NCBI GenBank assembly: GCA_033557685.1
Contig: JAWQRN010000365.1
Span: 1-30,758, forward strand
DNA from: Sperchopsis tessellata
Lineage: Eukaryota; Arthropoda; Insecta; Coleoptera; Hydrophilidae
Length of the DNA: 30,758 nucleotides
Direction of reading: 5' to 3'
Each line of letters opens with the position of its first letter. Positions within the stretch are counted from its first letter, which is position 1. The notes under the pieces were generated by a model, which saw nothing but the letters and a program-made list of their open reading frames with translations, had not been told where the DNA came from and made no database searches. Below, one piece after another: positions 1-11,977 of this stretch. Both the position numbers and the translations under genes were made by a program.

Positions 1-3
<3 letters not shown>

Positions 4-57
<54 letters not shown>
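4..57. repeat. (TA)n microsatellite
   Basis: This is an uninterrupted alternating AT tract. Similar long tracts occur at five other places in the window. It runs straight into a perfect inverted repeat (54-89), so the tract may mark the edge of an element. Confidence 0.97.
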
Positions 58-60
<3 letters not shown>

Positions 61-89
61 TGGTCAAGGAAACTCTTGACCACTGATAT
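54..89. repeat. perfect 15-bp-arm inverted repeat (hairpin)
   Basis: The arm ATATCAGTGGTCAAG (54-68) and its exact reverse complement (75-89) are separated by a 6-base loop, GAAACT. The left arm grows out of the (TA)n tract. The sequence shows a strong cruciform or RNA hairpin. I do not recognise a known family; it could be the terminus of a small foldback or other mobile element. Confidence 0.85.
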
Positions 90-255
90 CGAATTTGCTC
101 TTTAGATGTTGAAGATTGAGTGTGCTAATCTTATTAGAAGACATGTTGCAGGTTTTAGGTTTTTTTAGGTTTCAGGGTTCCCACTTTGTAAACAAAGATC
201 AAATTCTTTCTTCCATTGTTATAAAATTTTACAGTCTACAACTTCTACAGTAAGT

Positions 256-267
256 ACAGAGAGACAG

Positions 268-316
<49 letters not shown>

Positions 317-335
317 AAGAGAAAGAGAGAGAGAA

Positions 336-401
<66 letters not shown>
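256..401. repeat. (GA)n / (GAAA)n purine microsatellite
   Basis: About 145 bases of the plus strand are almost entirely purine: GA repeats with regularly interspersed AAAG steps in the second half. Such tracts can form triplex (H-) DNA. No gene is associated with it. Confidence 0.95.
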
Positions 402-3340
402 TTTTACTTTATATTACTGTATAGAACTCAAAAAACATAATCAAAACACATAGTCATTTTCAATTACTAATGTAGAGCGTAACGTTCTAACTGCCCCATA
501 AAACCAGTGCTTTATACAATGTACCACTATCCTTTTGGAGAAATCTCCATCACAAAAATGTTTTAGAAGCTTAGTACTCAGCACTTTCCAATCCTGTAAT
601 CATAAATAACAGATAATTTTCAGATTTAGGTGTGAAGACATTTGACGACCTTTCCTATTGTAACTTTTTTCTTTCGTCAAAGTGCCGTTACCCATCATAA
701 AATAGAAAGCTTAAGGAAACAAACAGTTGGAAACCCCAAGCTATACATCTAATTTTTACAACTCCTTCTTTTCACATATCCCAGGTAGAAATACGTCAAC
801 GGGATTCACAAATATCACATCCACTCTCAAAAAGAAAACAAACCCTTCAGAGAAAGCTAAACTTTTCCATTGGTAAATTCATTTTACGCAATTTGCCAGT
901 CCATCCCGAATTCCCCACTTTTTAATAACAACACAATTCTACAGGGTGATTTGCAGCCACCCCCATCAGTCAATTGTCAGACAAGCACCTCCCCTAAAAA
1001 TACCATAAATACGTTGTATGAGTAGCGGAATAGAGCCGAGTTGAAGAAGACGTCTCTAACAGAAGTGATACTGACTTGCAGTATCAAAAACGGGTGTCTG
1101 ATTGTAACATTTGCCCATCGAAACTAAATTTAAACCACTGTCTCTCTCAATATAAGTAGAGTAAGTGTAACTACCAACTTAAAACTCCAAAACTAATTCC
1201 AGTGTTGATAAAGGTCCCTGCGTAATTGTTATATTCAAGTCGAATTGCATTAGTAAGGTTGCAGGTTTCTTGTTGGAAATTATTTATTCTCTAATATTAG
1301 CTTATTTTATTATATGCTTTTCTTATAGCTTTAAAATGTTCTCATGGTGTTTTGACATTTTTATCCTCTTCACTTCTATCCCTGTTTGTGACTGTATTAC
1401 TCTCGTACGTTATTTATTATCGAGATCTGCCGTTTCTGAAGTGGACGGGACTATGTAGCCGACTGTTTGGAGGTTGTGCTGACGCAAACTTTCTTTGCTT
1501 TTAATGATAACATTTTTACTCAGCCCCTGCTTTTGGAGATGGCATATAATCATAACCCTTGACTATCGGAAGTATTTATGGATCATTTGGAGCGACTTTT
1601 GTTGTCCTTCGAAAGATTTATTTCCTAAATGAGAATCATTCGTCGCCTATAGAAATGATTATTTTTAGGATTTCATTCAGAAAACGTTCTTCAGGGAAGA
1701 ACACAAAATCATCGAATTTTTCTGATACTTCCACACTAAAACTTCCCTTGCTACATATCCATCTCGTCTTTTGAACAAAAATGATGTTGTCTCGTATAGG
1801 TGAATTGGTACCTTCGGTAATTTGTTGGTCAGAAATAAAGATTAATAAGAACCTAGGTCAGATTGCGAGTCTACATCCTTTTCTTATGGATGTAGAGTCA
1901 ACTACGTGGGACACTCCGGTAGATTAGTTTCTATTCACTATAGAGAACATTTGAGCTGCATAAAACAACAAGACATCATTTCCAGCTTTGATACTCATGT
2001 TTATGAGTCTGACCTCGCTTTTGCTCATAATAGGCCATAGGCTCAATAACGTTGAACATTTGTAGGTTTATTTTCCCTCTTCATATGACCTTAACAAGAA
2101 CATCAATGATATTTTATCTCTCCCCGTTCTTTTGATGTCGATGCTCTCTTCTGGGTTGATGTCTGATCCCTCTGTATATCGTTGGTGAGTATTGTTTTTT
2201 TGTCTGCTTTCCACTTTTGTGTGTACGTTGTTGCTGTTGACAGTCACAGATATGTTAACATCTGCTAAATCCCTTTTTCAATATATTTTTACACTCTCAA
2301 ACCCGCAACTCTTAATTACTAATTGTAATTGGAATATATTTTGAAAGACAATATCTTGTTTTTATATTTCATATAAATAATATGACATGTTCAAGTATGA
2401 TTTGGAACTATGTGATAATGCATTCAATTGTGCATATTGTGGTAGGTGCACTAATGATCCGCCTGCTTGTTTGAATCATTTTTTCACTGCGTATTTTGTA
2501 TCTGGACGCTGCACTTTGCATTTTATAAATTATATTTCATTTTTCATCGGGATTTTATAATTATAAAAAAAAACAATTTTGTTTTAAACATGTTTTTTTG
2601 TTTAAAAAAAGGTGTGGAAAACATGTTTTAAATAAACAATCATCATCATGCTATTTTTAGGGTACAAACTATATCACTAGTTTTAGTATACTACCAATTT
2701 AAAGTTTCAATCTACTTTTCAAAGCCTTTGAATTCTTCAAAATAACAATATTTTGTAAATTTGTCTACTAAGGTGAAGATGGGCATTAGTGAACAACACA
2801 ATAACGTAAAATTAAGGCGACACTTTTTAGATATTATACTCTTGCTCACGATTATTTTGTTGGTGGATATATTCAGACTTGGCATTTACTATATATAATA
2901 GAATATCTGTAGAAATAGAAAAGAACTTTATTCAGTTGACATATTGCAATATTTACAAATAAATAAGATCCGTCTATATGAATTGTGGAAGTTGAAATCG
3001 TGAATAAAGTATATAACAAATCTAACATAACAACTATAACTGAAATTTTATTCTTAAGAAACATTCAATAAACATTACCTAAAATAAAATTCTAAATATT
3101 AGAAAAAGAAAATATTCAAACTAGAAAATCATCATTAATAACAGTTGTTCACCTTTTTAATTCAAAATCAAAACGTCCGTTGATAACTTAAATATTCTTC
3201 CATATATTATGGATCTATCTCACAGAGGTAGAACTTAATTTCAGAGAGAACATTATTGAGTAAAAATAAGTATCTATAGTAACAACCGTTCTCACGCAGA
3301 TACGGTGCACATGATAACTGTAACTTCAACTTCATCATAG

Positions 3341-3344
<4 letters not shown>
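402..3344. other. non-coding AT-rich stretch, no gene recognised
   Basis: Only short open frames of fewer than 75 codons occur here, without recognisable motifs. A 9-bp inverted repeat (TCTACATCC at 1870-1878 and its complement at 1888-1896) is visible. No RNA gene or element end could be assigned. Confidence 0.6.

Positions 3345-3391
<47 letters not shown>
3345..3391. repeat. (TA)n microsatellite
   Basis: Uninterrupted TA tract. A hammerhead-like motif follows about 105 bases downstream, which suggests that the tract flanks a mobile-element remnant. Confidence 0.97.
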
Positions 3392-3393
<2 letters not shown>

Positions 3394-3495
3394 TTTAAAA
3401 ACACAAAACCACTATTAGGAAAAATTTCTGGTATGTACAACATTAACACCTTGTATACATTAAAAACTAAACTATTGTTTCTTTCTTTAAAAATA

Positions 3496-3534
3496 TGTAG
3501 ATGACTACAATTATAGTCGAAACGTTGATCGTTG
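3496..3534 (+). ncRNA. hammerhead-ribozyme-like motif, degenerate
   Basis: The stretch has the layout seen at PLE ends: a GTAGAT segment where CTGAAGAT is expected, then a hairpin GACTA-caatta-TAGTC (3503-3518), then GAAACG. The 5-bp hairpin and the following GAAAC correspond to stem II and the invariant GAAA box of a hammerhead. The CUGA box is mutated, so activity is unlikely. Hammerhead motifs are known at termini of Penelope-like elements; assigning this copy to one is inference, because no coding part is adjacent. Confidence 0.35.
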
Positions 3535-4803
3535 AATTAAAATAAACCTAATTATCTAACCTAACATCTTATTGATAACCACTGGCCTTTCCTGATAGTT
3601 AAAACAACAAAAAGCAGATTTATACTCATGAAATGGGAAATATTTTCGATCAGCAACTCATTCCATTTTGCTGTAGCTATATTATTCATGTCACTGAAAG
3701 CACGCTGAAGTATTACCAAATCGACAGAAATAATTTTTGGAATGGTTCTTGCGTTCTTAATTGTATCTGGTCAGAAATGTCTTTATTGTATACTGAATTT
3801 CGAAAACCATTTTTGGAGAAAATTTTTATTTCTATAAATTTGCATTCAGCTTCTAGTCAAGCGTTAACACAATATTCCCTGTCCATTATGAAGGGTCCAA
3901 TTAACTAAAAATTGACACAACATTTGCATCATCGTTATTTGTTCTTGTTGTCTATGACACTTTGTATTAACATAGCTCTAAGTAGCCGTGCGAATTTAGT
4001 GTTGATGATATAGCTCTATAGGCTTCCTTTCATTTACTCTAGTGCTCTTACACATCTCCTAGACTGTCTATCATTGGATTTATAAATTAACTTTCTCCTT
4101 TTTACAATTCACTATATTTTGGATCTTAAGACACATCAGATTTTAAATATTCAATTTCAAGATGTTGAGCAATCCTATTCAATTGCAATCAATTTCTATA
4201 AGATACATGATAAAACAGCACATTTTTTCAATAACTATTTGAAATGGTTAACTTGAGGCTCTTAATTTATAACTTTGGCTAATACTATTAAAGCCCATGA
4301 GTTAGAGAGTGCTAAATAATAATGGCAGGAAAAATTTCTAGAAGGCGGGCTCACACTTCTGTTATTCGCCCCAATATGTTAGTAGTTCCATTCTAACAAA
4401 AATCGATCTAATTATTCTTTAAATATTTCTCATAAAAGCCATATGCATTAAATTCTTTTAAATTAATAAATACATTAGAACAGTGTCAAATGTATGTGAG
4501 CGCACTCATACAAACCATGAAGAACCATACAAATCATGACACCAGAAGATGGTATGGAAGGAGACGAGGTAAGCTATGGGAACATATCAATCTTAATTCA
4601 GTTTACTACTATATCACATGCATTTTTATTGACTACTGTATCCATAACGGAAATAAAAAAGTAAAATTAATTTTCGAATATTATTTTACTGGGTATCATG
4701 TTTGTGATAGATCTTTTAAAGCTTTCGACATGATGGGTATGTAATTTTCCATTTGCACATCTAATAAATTCCATCAATAGTATAAATATTGATGTATTAA
4801 GGC

Positions 4804-4804
<1 letters not shown>
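3535..4804. other. non-coding AT-rich stretch, no gene recognised
   Basis: Open frames of 91 codons (3633-3908, plus) and 84 codons (4490-4744, plus) are the longest here. Neither shows a domain motif I recognise, and both are compatible with chance in this composition. Nothing else was identified. Confidence 0.55.

Positions 4805-4848
<44 letters not shown>
4805..4848. repeat. (TA)n microsatellite
   Basis: Uninterrupted TA tract in non-coding sequence. Confidence 0.97.
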
Positions 4849-4851
<3 letters not shown>

Positions 4852-7260
4852 TAAGCTCTTATTAGATAGATTACAATAACGATATCTACGAAAATATTAA
4901 ATGAAATAATTGCTTCAGAAAAACAATATTTTGAATTATTGTTTACGTAAGTATACATATACTTGAGTAAGACCTAAGACTTCACAAGGCCCCTCTTACT
5001 CGCTTCCAGGGTATTTGTATTAGATAGTAACTACACTGAGGATCTGAAACCTTATGATTCTGCAGGCATAGGAGCTTGGGGTGAGATAAACCGACTATAG
5101 GCAAAGAATAGACTAGATTTCCTTGTACCTTACCGTACTTTTATTTTTTATACAGTCATATAAAAACACAACGTATGGATGAATTATTCATGAGTGGAGC
5201 CAATATGCACTATAATTCGTATATAGCATCCACTATGTGTTAATGGAGAAAATATGCCTTCTTATACCTTACTAATTACCAACAATTATAGGTAAGTGAA
5301 GTCAATGTGCACTCTCATTTCTATCTATGTAACAGCCATGTGTTGGCGTAGTCTATGTGCCTTCCCATATCTAATTAATGAATCAACATATTGAGGGGAG
5401 TTCGAGTAGCTTCCTCATAACTAATTATTAGTGACGTGTTTGATATGACTTAGTTGGCAGTTCGCTTGTTCTCTAATTGCACTTCCAATAACTCTGCGCC
5501 GCACTGACAGCCGATTGTGAATCCTGTAATATTTTATTAGGCCAAAATGTTTTGGTATTACTTAACGTAAGTTAATTCATTGAAAAAGGTAGTTCTATCC
5601 ACCTGTTCTTGATGGCACATGTATTTCCCCTCTTGAGACCTCCATCGCGAGGGTTATCCCAATTTTGTCAGGATCATACTTTTTTTTAATTTTATCATTT
5701 ACTCATGGTACTTCAGACGGTTTCTTGGTAGATTGATGTGTACTTTTTTTAATTTCTTCTAACCAATATAGTTTCCTTATTGTTTTTGAGGAATCTTGTC
5801 TTTTATTTCAAATGTTTACAAGCCCACTTTCTATACAGAATCTGATAAACTAACACAACATAGTTGGTCTTAATCGATGATCATAAACACCTAAATACTT
5901 TATATTTATTATATTGACATTATTCTGGCTAATTTACGGCTTATTCGTAATTTTGTAATGTAATTTAATTTAAGATAAAAGGGCACATTATGCAGATTCC
6001 TCGGATTGCCGAATTGTAACAATATATGTTTATTGATTTAAAATATTTAGATGATGATTGTATCTTATATTCAAAATATTTATTAAGTCAAGTTGGTTTG
6101 GAAATTTTACCTGCATATTAGTATGTATTGCTACTCACCTGAAAATAGAAAAACGTTGTTAATAGAAAAGAAGTAAGTTTAAAATTTATAATACTTATAA
6201 TAATACCATTCACCAAGCCAATATGTGAAGCAATAAACTTATTATAGAAAATAAAAAGTGTAAATAGATTCAATAGAATACGGGTTTCGGGGATCTAGTA
6301 CTCAACTTCAGGAGCAATCACTACTACAACAATCCCACACTTGACTATACGAAGCCAAATAAAAGCTGTTCGCTTAAAAAGTATTTAATAAGAACTCTGG
6401 TTATCTGGAGCTTATACTTGTATTTTCTTATATATCTATATTTCAGTTACAATATATAGATCAAGTGAAAAATCTCAGTTTTCTTAATTCTGTCACAGAA
6501 CTTCATACTATAATAATAAATATATAAGTGTACTCATAAGCTTAGCATCTACCACAATTAGCCAATAATAATGTACTTGGATTGTAAATGCTAATACTTG
6601 CTTATATGGAGCAAGAAAAAATAGTGACCAAACTTAGTATAAACAAACATAATAAAATTTGATTTGAAAAATGTATACAAGGAATATTTTGTAATATGCG
6701 TCATAAGCCAAATCTAGTTAGATGTGCCTATATAAGTGGTCGATTTGTTAAATGCACCATAGGGAAAATTGCATGAGAATTAGGTGTTTTCTTCCCATAC
6801 ATTTTTTGACATAGTTCAATTAAAACGTCATTATTATTGTAGTAATTGGTTAACAAATGTAATGAAGATAATGTTAAAATATAAAGTGCTGTGAAAAAAT
6901 ACAAATATGCACCTGCTTCAACTCAGGATTTAGCAGAGGGCTGGTATTTGCGATGCTTGCTGTATAATATCCCGTTTGAACAATTCCAAATCATCCCGCA
7001 ATATTAAGAATTTTAAAAAAATTTAAACAGAATGTTTGTATGAGCAGGTGTTATAAAAAATCGTAGAAACATGTTGCAGGTGAAAAAGTGTAGTTTCAAA
7101 TTTGTACATTGGTAGAAATAAATCAACTTTTTAGCTTGCAACAAGAGTCTCTGCTACTAATGTTTTTAAAGTTCTGAATAAAGAAGGTTACCTTTTCTAT
7201 AAATGCAGCAACCATCAGGAACTAAGGGTCTAGGAAGACTGAAACAGGGGTAGTTCACCT
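4849..7260. other. non-coding stretch, no gene recognised
   Basis: This 2.4-kb region has no open frame of 60 codons or more on either strand and no recognisable element. It is AT-rich with dispersed A and T runs. Confidence 0.6.
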
Positions 7261-7320
7261 ATACATATAATGGGGGAAGGTGCAGAAAGGAAACAACCAA
7301 CTGTCTATAAATTTTTAATT

Positions 7321-7376
7321 ATAATCTAGTCGACACGTTTCGAGGTATTGCGCCTCATCTTCAGGACAAACTAGCT
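7321..7376 (-). ncRNA. hammerhead-ribozyme-like element end
   Basis: Read on the minus strand, 7367 to 7329 carries GTC-CTGAAGA-T, a hairpin GAGG-cgcaata-CCTC, then GAAAC-GTGTC-GAC. This gives the CUGANGA box, a 4-bp stem II, the GAAA box, a minimal stem III ending in UC at the cleavage position, and GUC/GAC pairing for stem I, with further CUA/UAG complementarity outside. One extra U before stem II departs from the canonical fold. Such motifs are described at the ends of Penelope-like retroelements. No PLE coding remnant is adjacent, so this may be a short non-autonomous or truncated copy. Confidence 0.5.
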
Positions 7377-7434
7377 AATCAATACAATAACGAACAAATT
7401 AAACCATGTCTCTAGCCGAAATGCATGCCGCAAC

Positions 7435-7745
7435 AGATGTATAAACCTATGTTCGAAATGATATGCAGATTTCATTTTCACTTCACTGATGAAGCAGCTT
7501 TTACTTTACATGGGTAGCCTATTCACAGAACTGTAGGTGCTGATCAAAAGATAATGTACTTTATTCAGCCTAGATCCCAGTACCCACAAAAAGTCAATTT
7601 TTGTTTGGTATACTTGGACAGAAAATTAGAGAATCTATTTTCATCGATGGTAATTTGAAAGGTGAGATATATTTTAACCTGCTGGAAAATGAAGCTGTAC
7701 TAGCTATTAGAGAATTAAATATTTATGACTTTAGCTACCATAACA
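7435..7745 (+). pseudogene. Tc1/mariner-superfamily transposase fragment
   Basis: This is a remnant of a DDE transposase catalytic core. In one frame it reads FTDEAAFTLHG, containing the DE pair that corresponds to the middle catalytic Asp region, followed by a stop. A frame change leads to QYPQKV, FGILGQKI, then FIDGNLKGE and LLEN. The order QYPQKVN / GI.G..I / F.DGNL.GE / Y..LLEN is typical of a Tc1/mariner-type transposase common in insect genomes. At least one in-frame stop and one frameshift are present, and neither the N-terminal DNA-binding domain nor the C-terminal catalytic residue was found. No terminal repeats were identified. Confidence 0.65.
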
Positions 7746-7789
7746 ATGAACCATAAGCTTGCAATTAAGTTCCTATGAACAGTTCTATA

Positions 7790-10435
7790 CAAATCTACTC
7801 AGAGATCTTCGACAGACATTATTAAAATTATATACCTTTTACTGCGGCAGATATTTTAGTTGTTTTAAACATTTGAAATTTGAAATTATATTGGAAGATG
7901 TCACATTGAGATGATATATATGCAATATGCTCATACACTCCCGAAAGTTAGATGAAAGCCTTGGCTTTTGAGTCATACCATATCTAGAGGTTAGTAATGC
8001 ACATATACATAGCTCGTAACAAGTTTGCGCATGGAATCTTCATTGAATAAAATATCGATTCTTTTAACAGGGAGTTTGGTTACGTTAATGCCGACTTGAA
8101 TTATATATATTTTTTTTCATGCTAAAAGCACCACTGTTTTTCTCTCTTAGCTGGTTAAAGAAAATAATCCTATTCCTACTAAGCTTGTATTATTACGGTC
8201 AATAAATAAAAAAATGTGTGAATTATTACTGCAGACAAAACTTGATCAAATCACTGACACCCTTCCACTAAACTGAAATCCATGCACCGCCAAAAAAAGG
8301 CCAAAATATAATTTTCAGCAAAATACGAATATAAAGTTTTCTGGGATACTAAAAGAGCGCTTATCGAATATATTTCTATAAATGTAAATAATATAGTTTA
8401 AAACTTACTGCTTTGGATGAAAACCATTCACATTTTTAATAAATAATTGTATGGAAATAGACAGAGTATAGTGACTAGAGTTTAATATTAATGACTGGAT
8501 TGTGGTATCCACCTTATAGACCTGACTTAACCTCGTCAAACGGGTTTTTCAAAAACCTAAAAAATTATTCAGGGGAAATGTTGTATTGTAATAAATATTA
8601 ATTTTTAAAATAAATAAAAATAAATGGAGTACATTGCCTTCAATGAACAATTTCCCAGTCTAATGGATATTTCTGGACCTGAAATGATAATTGTGTCGAT
8701 GAAGTGACCCATTCAAAATTAATTTTGCGCCATCGTAATAGAAAACTTATTTTGGTGGTTTTTATCATTTGATCACATCCCAGAATTATATACTTTTCTG
8801 AAATTTTAAGAGTTAAATACACCTTCTATGTATGGAAATTATGTATTAATATGAAAATTTTGTACTGGCTTAGCCATCAGTTATGACGTATATCAAGCTG
8901 TCGTAGTGAAGTGTTTGGATTTTTGTCGATATATAGCAAGACGTTTAAATCATTATCCCAGTATATCGGGACAAACAAATGTAAAGATTATCTATGAGCG
9001 TAGCTTGTTTGGTGTAGAGCGAGCCTCATTGATAATGGGTACGACCCGACGACATTCAAAGGTCGCCATTTACATACCACATACCACACCATACCACCAC
9101 ACCATTAAACTGAGAGGGACACACGCCACTAGATTCTCGATCCATATCTGCATTGTATATCCGCTTCTTGTCTACTGTTATAGCACGATCACTGCAAGTT
9201 GATTTTTTAACTATACCATCGCAGAATTTAACATTTTGCATAAAACATGGTTTTGAATTGAAGTGCTTCAAGGTCATTATCAATATTAATGGTCAACCGC
9301 TTCCCATTTCTTTATTATATTTACCTTATTATTTAGTAGTCATTATTATTTCATTATTCTGCGTAAAATAATGATAAGAGAGCAAAGGGTTGTTTCTTCT
9401 GGTTTATCATCCTTGTTTGTCAATGTTGCTTCAGAAGTATATTATTCGTCTAGAAGTAGTATCTGTCACTTAGTGCTTAAAGATGGAACATTGAAATTAG
9501 TTTTCACCAAATCGCGTGGATAAGGTTGATATTGCAAGAGTAGGAATTAATTTGAATTTAAACATATTTGAGCTAGTAGTTTTCTTACATTGTTATTTTC
9601 TGTTTCGTTCTCACAATTTATCAAAATGTTCTCAAGACATTTGATGATGTACTCTGTTGTAGTTTGGTTTTGGTGTGTCCATTTGAAGAAATTAACATGT
9701 CTTGGGTACATAGATGTGCGAATTGTATCTAGCTAAGTGAATTTGATATAGCTTAGATAATCGGGTTTCGGGAGGTAGGATTGTTATTCCGTGAAACTGA
9801 CAATAGAGTTAATATGAGTGAAGGCACTGTACTCAGACGTCGTACAGCGTAGTTTAACGAAGAGAATAATGAGTCAGGTGTAAAGAACTCTTAGCTATAT
9901 GGGATCTTCAAGAGCATTTGTGGATCACTGGTTTGCAAGAAAAAGTCTTCTAATAACGCTACAATGGCTAATTGAATAGAATAGGATTGTTTTTAGTGTT
10001 AAAGTTGTTTGGGAATTACTGATATATCGACGGGTAGGAAGTGTGGGGAGCCATTGCATATCTTGTGGGACACCCCAGCCAGGTGTTTCAATAAAATAAC
10101 GCACGTCCGCAAATGACAAGGTAAGCTCCGGATCATATGAAGTTTCCTAATTTAACTTTATACCATAGCCTCCTAATAGGTCTGTTGCTTATTGAACATG
10201 TATGAAATATTTTACAGAAGACTAAACAATTTACCTCAACCTGAAAAAATCGCTCTCCGTCGTGAAGTTGTGGTTAGGTTGGATGAGATACCCAAACATA
10301 AATCAGACCCCTTAATAAGTGTGTAGCATTATTAGGTAAAAGTCATGGCTCATTATTTTCTCTTGATGTTTAATTTGTTGCTTCCTTTTATTAATCCATT
10401 ATTGTGCGAGAGACTGTCAGCATCTCTCTTATTTT
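7790..10435. other. non-coding stretch, no gene recognised
   Basis: The longest frames are 98 codons (8906-9202, plus), overlapped by a 75-codon antisense frame, and 64 codons (9925-10119, minus). None shows a family motif. The 8880-9200 part is less AT-rich than its surroundings and could be a worn element fragment, but I cannot name it. Confidence 0.5.
9074..9104. repeat. imperfect (TACCACA)n low-complexity tract
   Basis: About 30 bases consist of ACCACA/ATACCAC variants. It is a simple repeat with no other significance seen. Confidence 0.7.
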
Positions 10436-10444
10436 TTCAAGGCG

Positions 10445-10850
10445 TTGGCGATGATTACACTCCAATTGGCAGGATCTTCTCGGCATAGCATCGGCGTTGT
10501 TGTGAATCTTACCTCTACGGTGTTCGGTGGCAAAGTAATGTGTTTGGAGTCTTTCCAGCTACCTAGGAATATGACCTTCTAAATTTGTAGAGCGAAGAAG
10601 CCATTGTAGGATCATGTAAGTGCTCTAATGCTTTGACAACGTCCAGAAGTTCCCGTATTGTGACACAATAGTTATTTTTGATCTTTGAGAGAATCTTGCT
10701 GAAGTAAACAATCACTGTTTCCTGAGCATATATTTGCGAGAGTACGGCCCCAATGCCGATGTTGCTAGTATCTGTGTCCAAAATGAACTGTCCTTCTATT
10801 CGAGGATAACTAAGGATTGGAGCCTTAGTTAAGATTCTCTTCAATTCGTC
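10445..10850 (-). pseudogene. pol: gypsy RNase H remnant
   Basis: The frame 10844-10563 reads LTKAPILSYP then FILDTDTSNIGIGAVLSQ, the RNase H N-terminal strand whose usual DTDAS carries catalytic residues, and later CVTIRELLDVVKALEH, which includes the YxVTxREL motif. After a frameshift, HRRGKIHNNADAMPRR corresponds to the H..G..N.NADALSR motif that ends the domain. The next residues resemble the very start of the integrase zinc region, and then homology stops. Confidence 0.85.
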
Positions 10851-10859
10851 AAATGCCTC

Positions 10860-11400
10860 TTGGTAATTTTCTGTTCATTCGAATTTTCTCACTTCTTCCG
10901 TCAGTTTATGCAAAGACTTAGGTATATTAGCAAAACCTGGGACAAATCTGCCATAGTAAGTACAAAGTCCCAAACCTTATCCAAATTCTTCAAATGTTCG
11001 TCACATGTCTTGCCGATTACGACGACATCATCACGGTAAACTAGACAAGTTTTTGAAGATAAAACTTTGGGAACAAGATCCATAAGTCTTTCAAAAGTCA
11101 CTGGTGCATTGCATAGTCTGAACGGTATAATGATGAACTGCCACAGTTCTGATCCTATCGTAAAAGCTGTCTTTTCTCGGTCTTTAGGGTCTAGCTCTAC
11201 TTGCTAATAACCACTCTTCAAGTATAATGTGGAGAACCATAGTGACCCTGTCAAAGTGTCCAAGTGCTGTGGAACTACCAGTATCGATTATATGTTGTAC
11301 CGCATTGGTACGACTATAGTAGTCCACTTCGGTAGGAAATATGTCTTGGAATTGGAGTTCCATCACTTGTTTTTTTTTTCTGTTGGTGATAAATTCTTTA
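10860..11400 (-). pseudogene. pol: gypsy RT remnant
   Basis: The pre-RT linker QDIFPTEVDYYSRTN and HIIDTGSS lead directly into a GSLWFST-L...LKSGY segment, showing that the RT finger motifs between them have been deleted. The next motif, expected GYWQVELDP, has a stop in place of Trp. It continues KDREKTAF and PFRLCNAPVTFERLM, then the catalytic box, here YRDD, where YLDD or YVDD is normal. EHLKNLDKVW follows, as in the palm/thumb. Both Asp residues of the box survive, but the upstream deletion and stop destroy the enzyme. Confidence 0.85.
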
Positions 11401-11513
11401 ATTCTTTTAAGTTCCCACTATTTTTATTTCATTAAGATTGATAGGAAACCTGGTGGTGTTCAAGATACCAACTGGAATTATATTTTGGCACCATGCTTGA
11501 TTGGTTTTTTCAT

Positions 11514-11960
11514 TCACATTTCAGTAAGACCCAACCGGCAATCGTCCATTTCATTTTCAGTCTTAGCTTGAATTATTTGTTCAGTCATAGCCGGGATTGT
11601 GAGATCGTCGGTAAGTAGGAGGCGCACACTGGTTAGTATAGACCCATGCAGGCCCACATTCACTTCTTCATTACATATTTTCAAGAGCCTCTTCTTCAGT
11701 TCGATAATAGCTCCAAGACTGCTCATAAAATCCAACCAGAGGATCGTTTCATCAACTGTGTCCGCCATAATCATATGTTGCACCATGGAATAGCTTCCTA
11801 TGGTTATGTAAGCCTTCATTATTCCATGAGCTAAAATCACCAGTAGTTGTTCGAACGTGTAACCTTTTCAAGACTCTCCTGTTTCACCATATCTGATCTG
11901 ACTACTGTAATATTGGCTCCTGTGTACATCGTGAATTGGCCCCCTTTTTCTAATACTACC
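11514..11960 (-). pseudogene. pro: gypsy aspartic protease remnant
   Basis: The stretch TGANITVVRSDMV (about 11923-11885, read backwards) is the active-site loop region of a gypsy protease, expected as DTGAN. Here the catalytic Asp position reads Tyr (codon at 11926-11924), so the enzyme would be inactive. After a frameshift, the 108-codon frame 11840-11514 continues with MADTVDETILWLDFM, matching the flap/ILGMDFL region that ends this protease fold. The order upstream of RT agrees with a Gag-Pro-Pol polyprotein. Confidence 0.75.
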
Positions 11961-11977
11961 ATTAGAGGCGAGACTTT

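Noticed and set aside
475..540. tRNA-like GTAGAGCGTAACGTTCTAAC segment as a possible tRNA or SINE head
   Set aside because: It resembles an internal tRNA D-arm/anticodon stretch, but no B box (GGTTCGAATCC-like) follows at the right spacing and no cloverleaf can be drawn.
3207..3449. 80-codon minus-strand open frame with a Tyr-Ile repeat
   Set aside because: The repeat is only the translation of the (TA)n tract at 3345-3391; the rest has no motif.
3545..3565. Clustered CCTAA words as arthropod-type telomeric repeat
   Set aside because: Only two or three interrupted copies; far too few for an interstitial telomere.
8906..9283. Overlapping plus and minus open frames as a gene remnant
   Set aside because: The region is slightly less AT-rich than its surroundings, but neither strand yields a family motif, so no gene is claimed.
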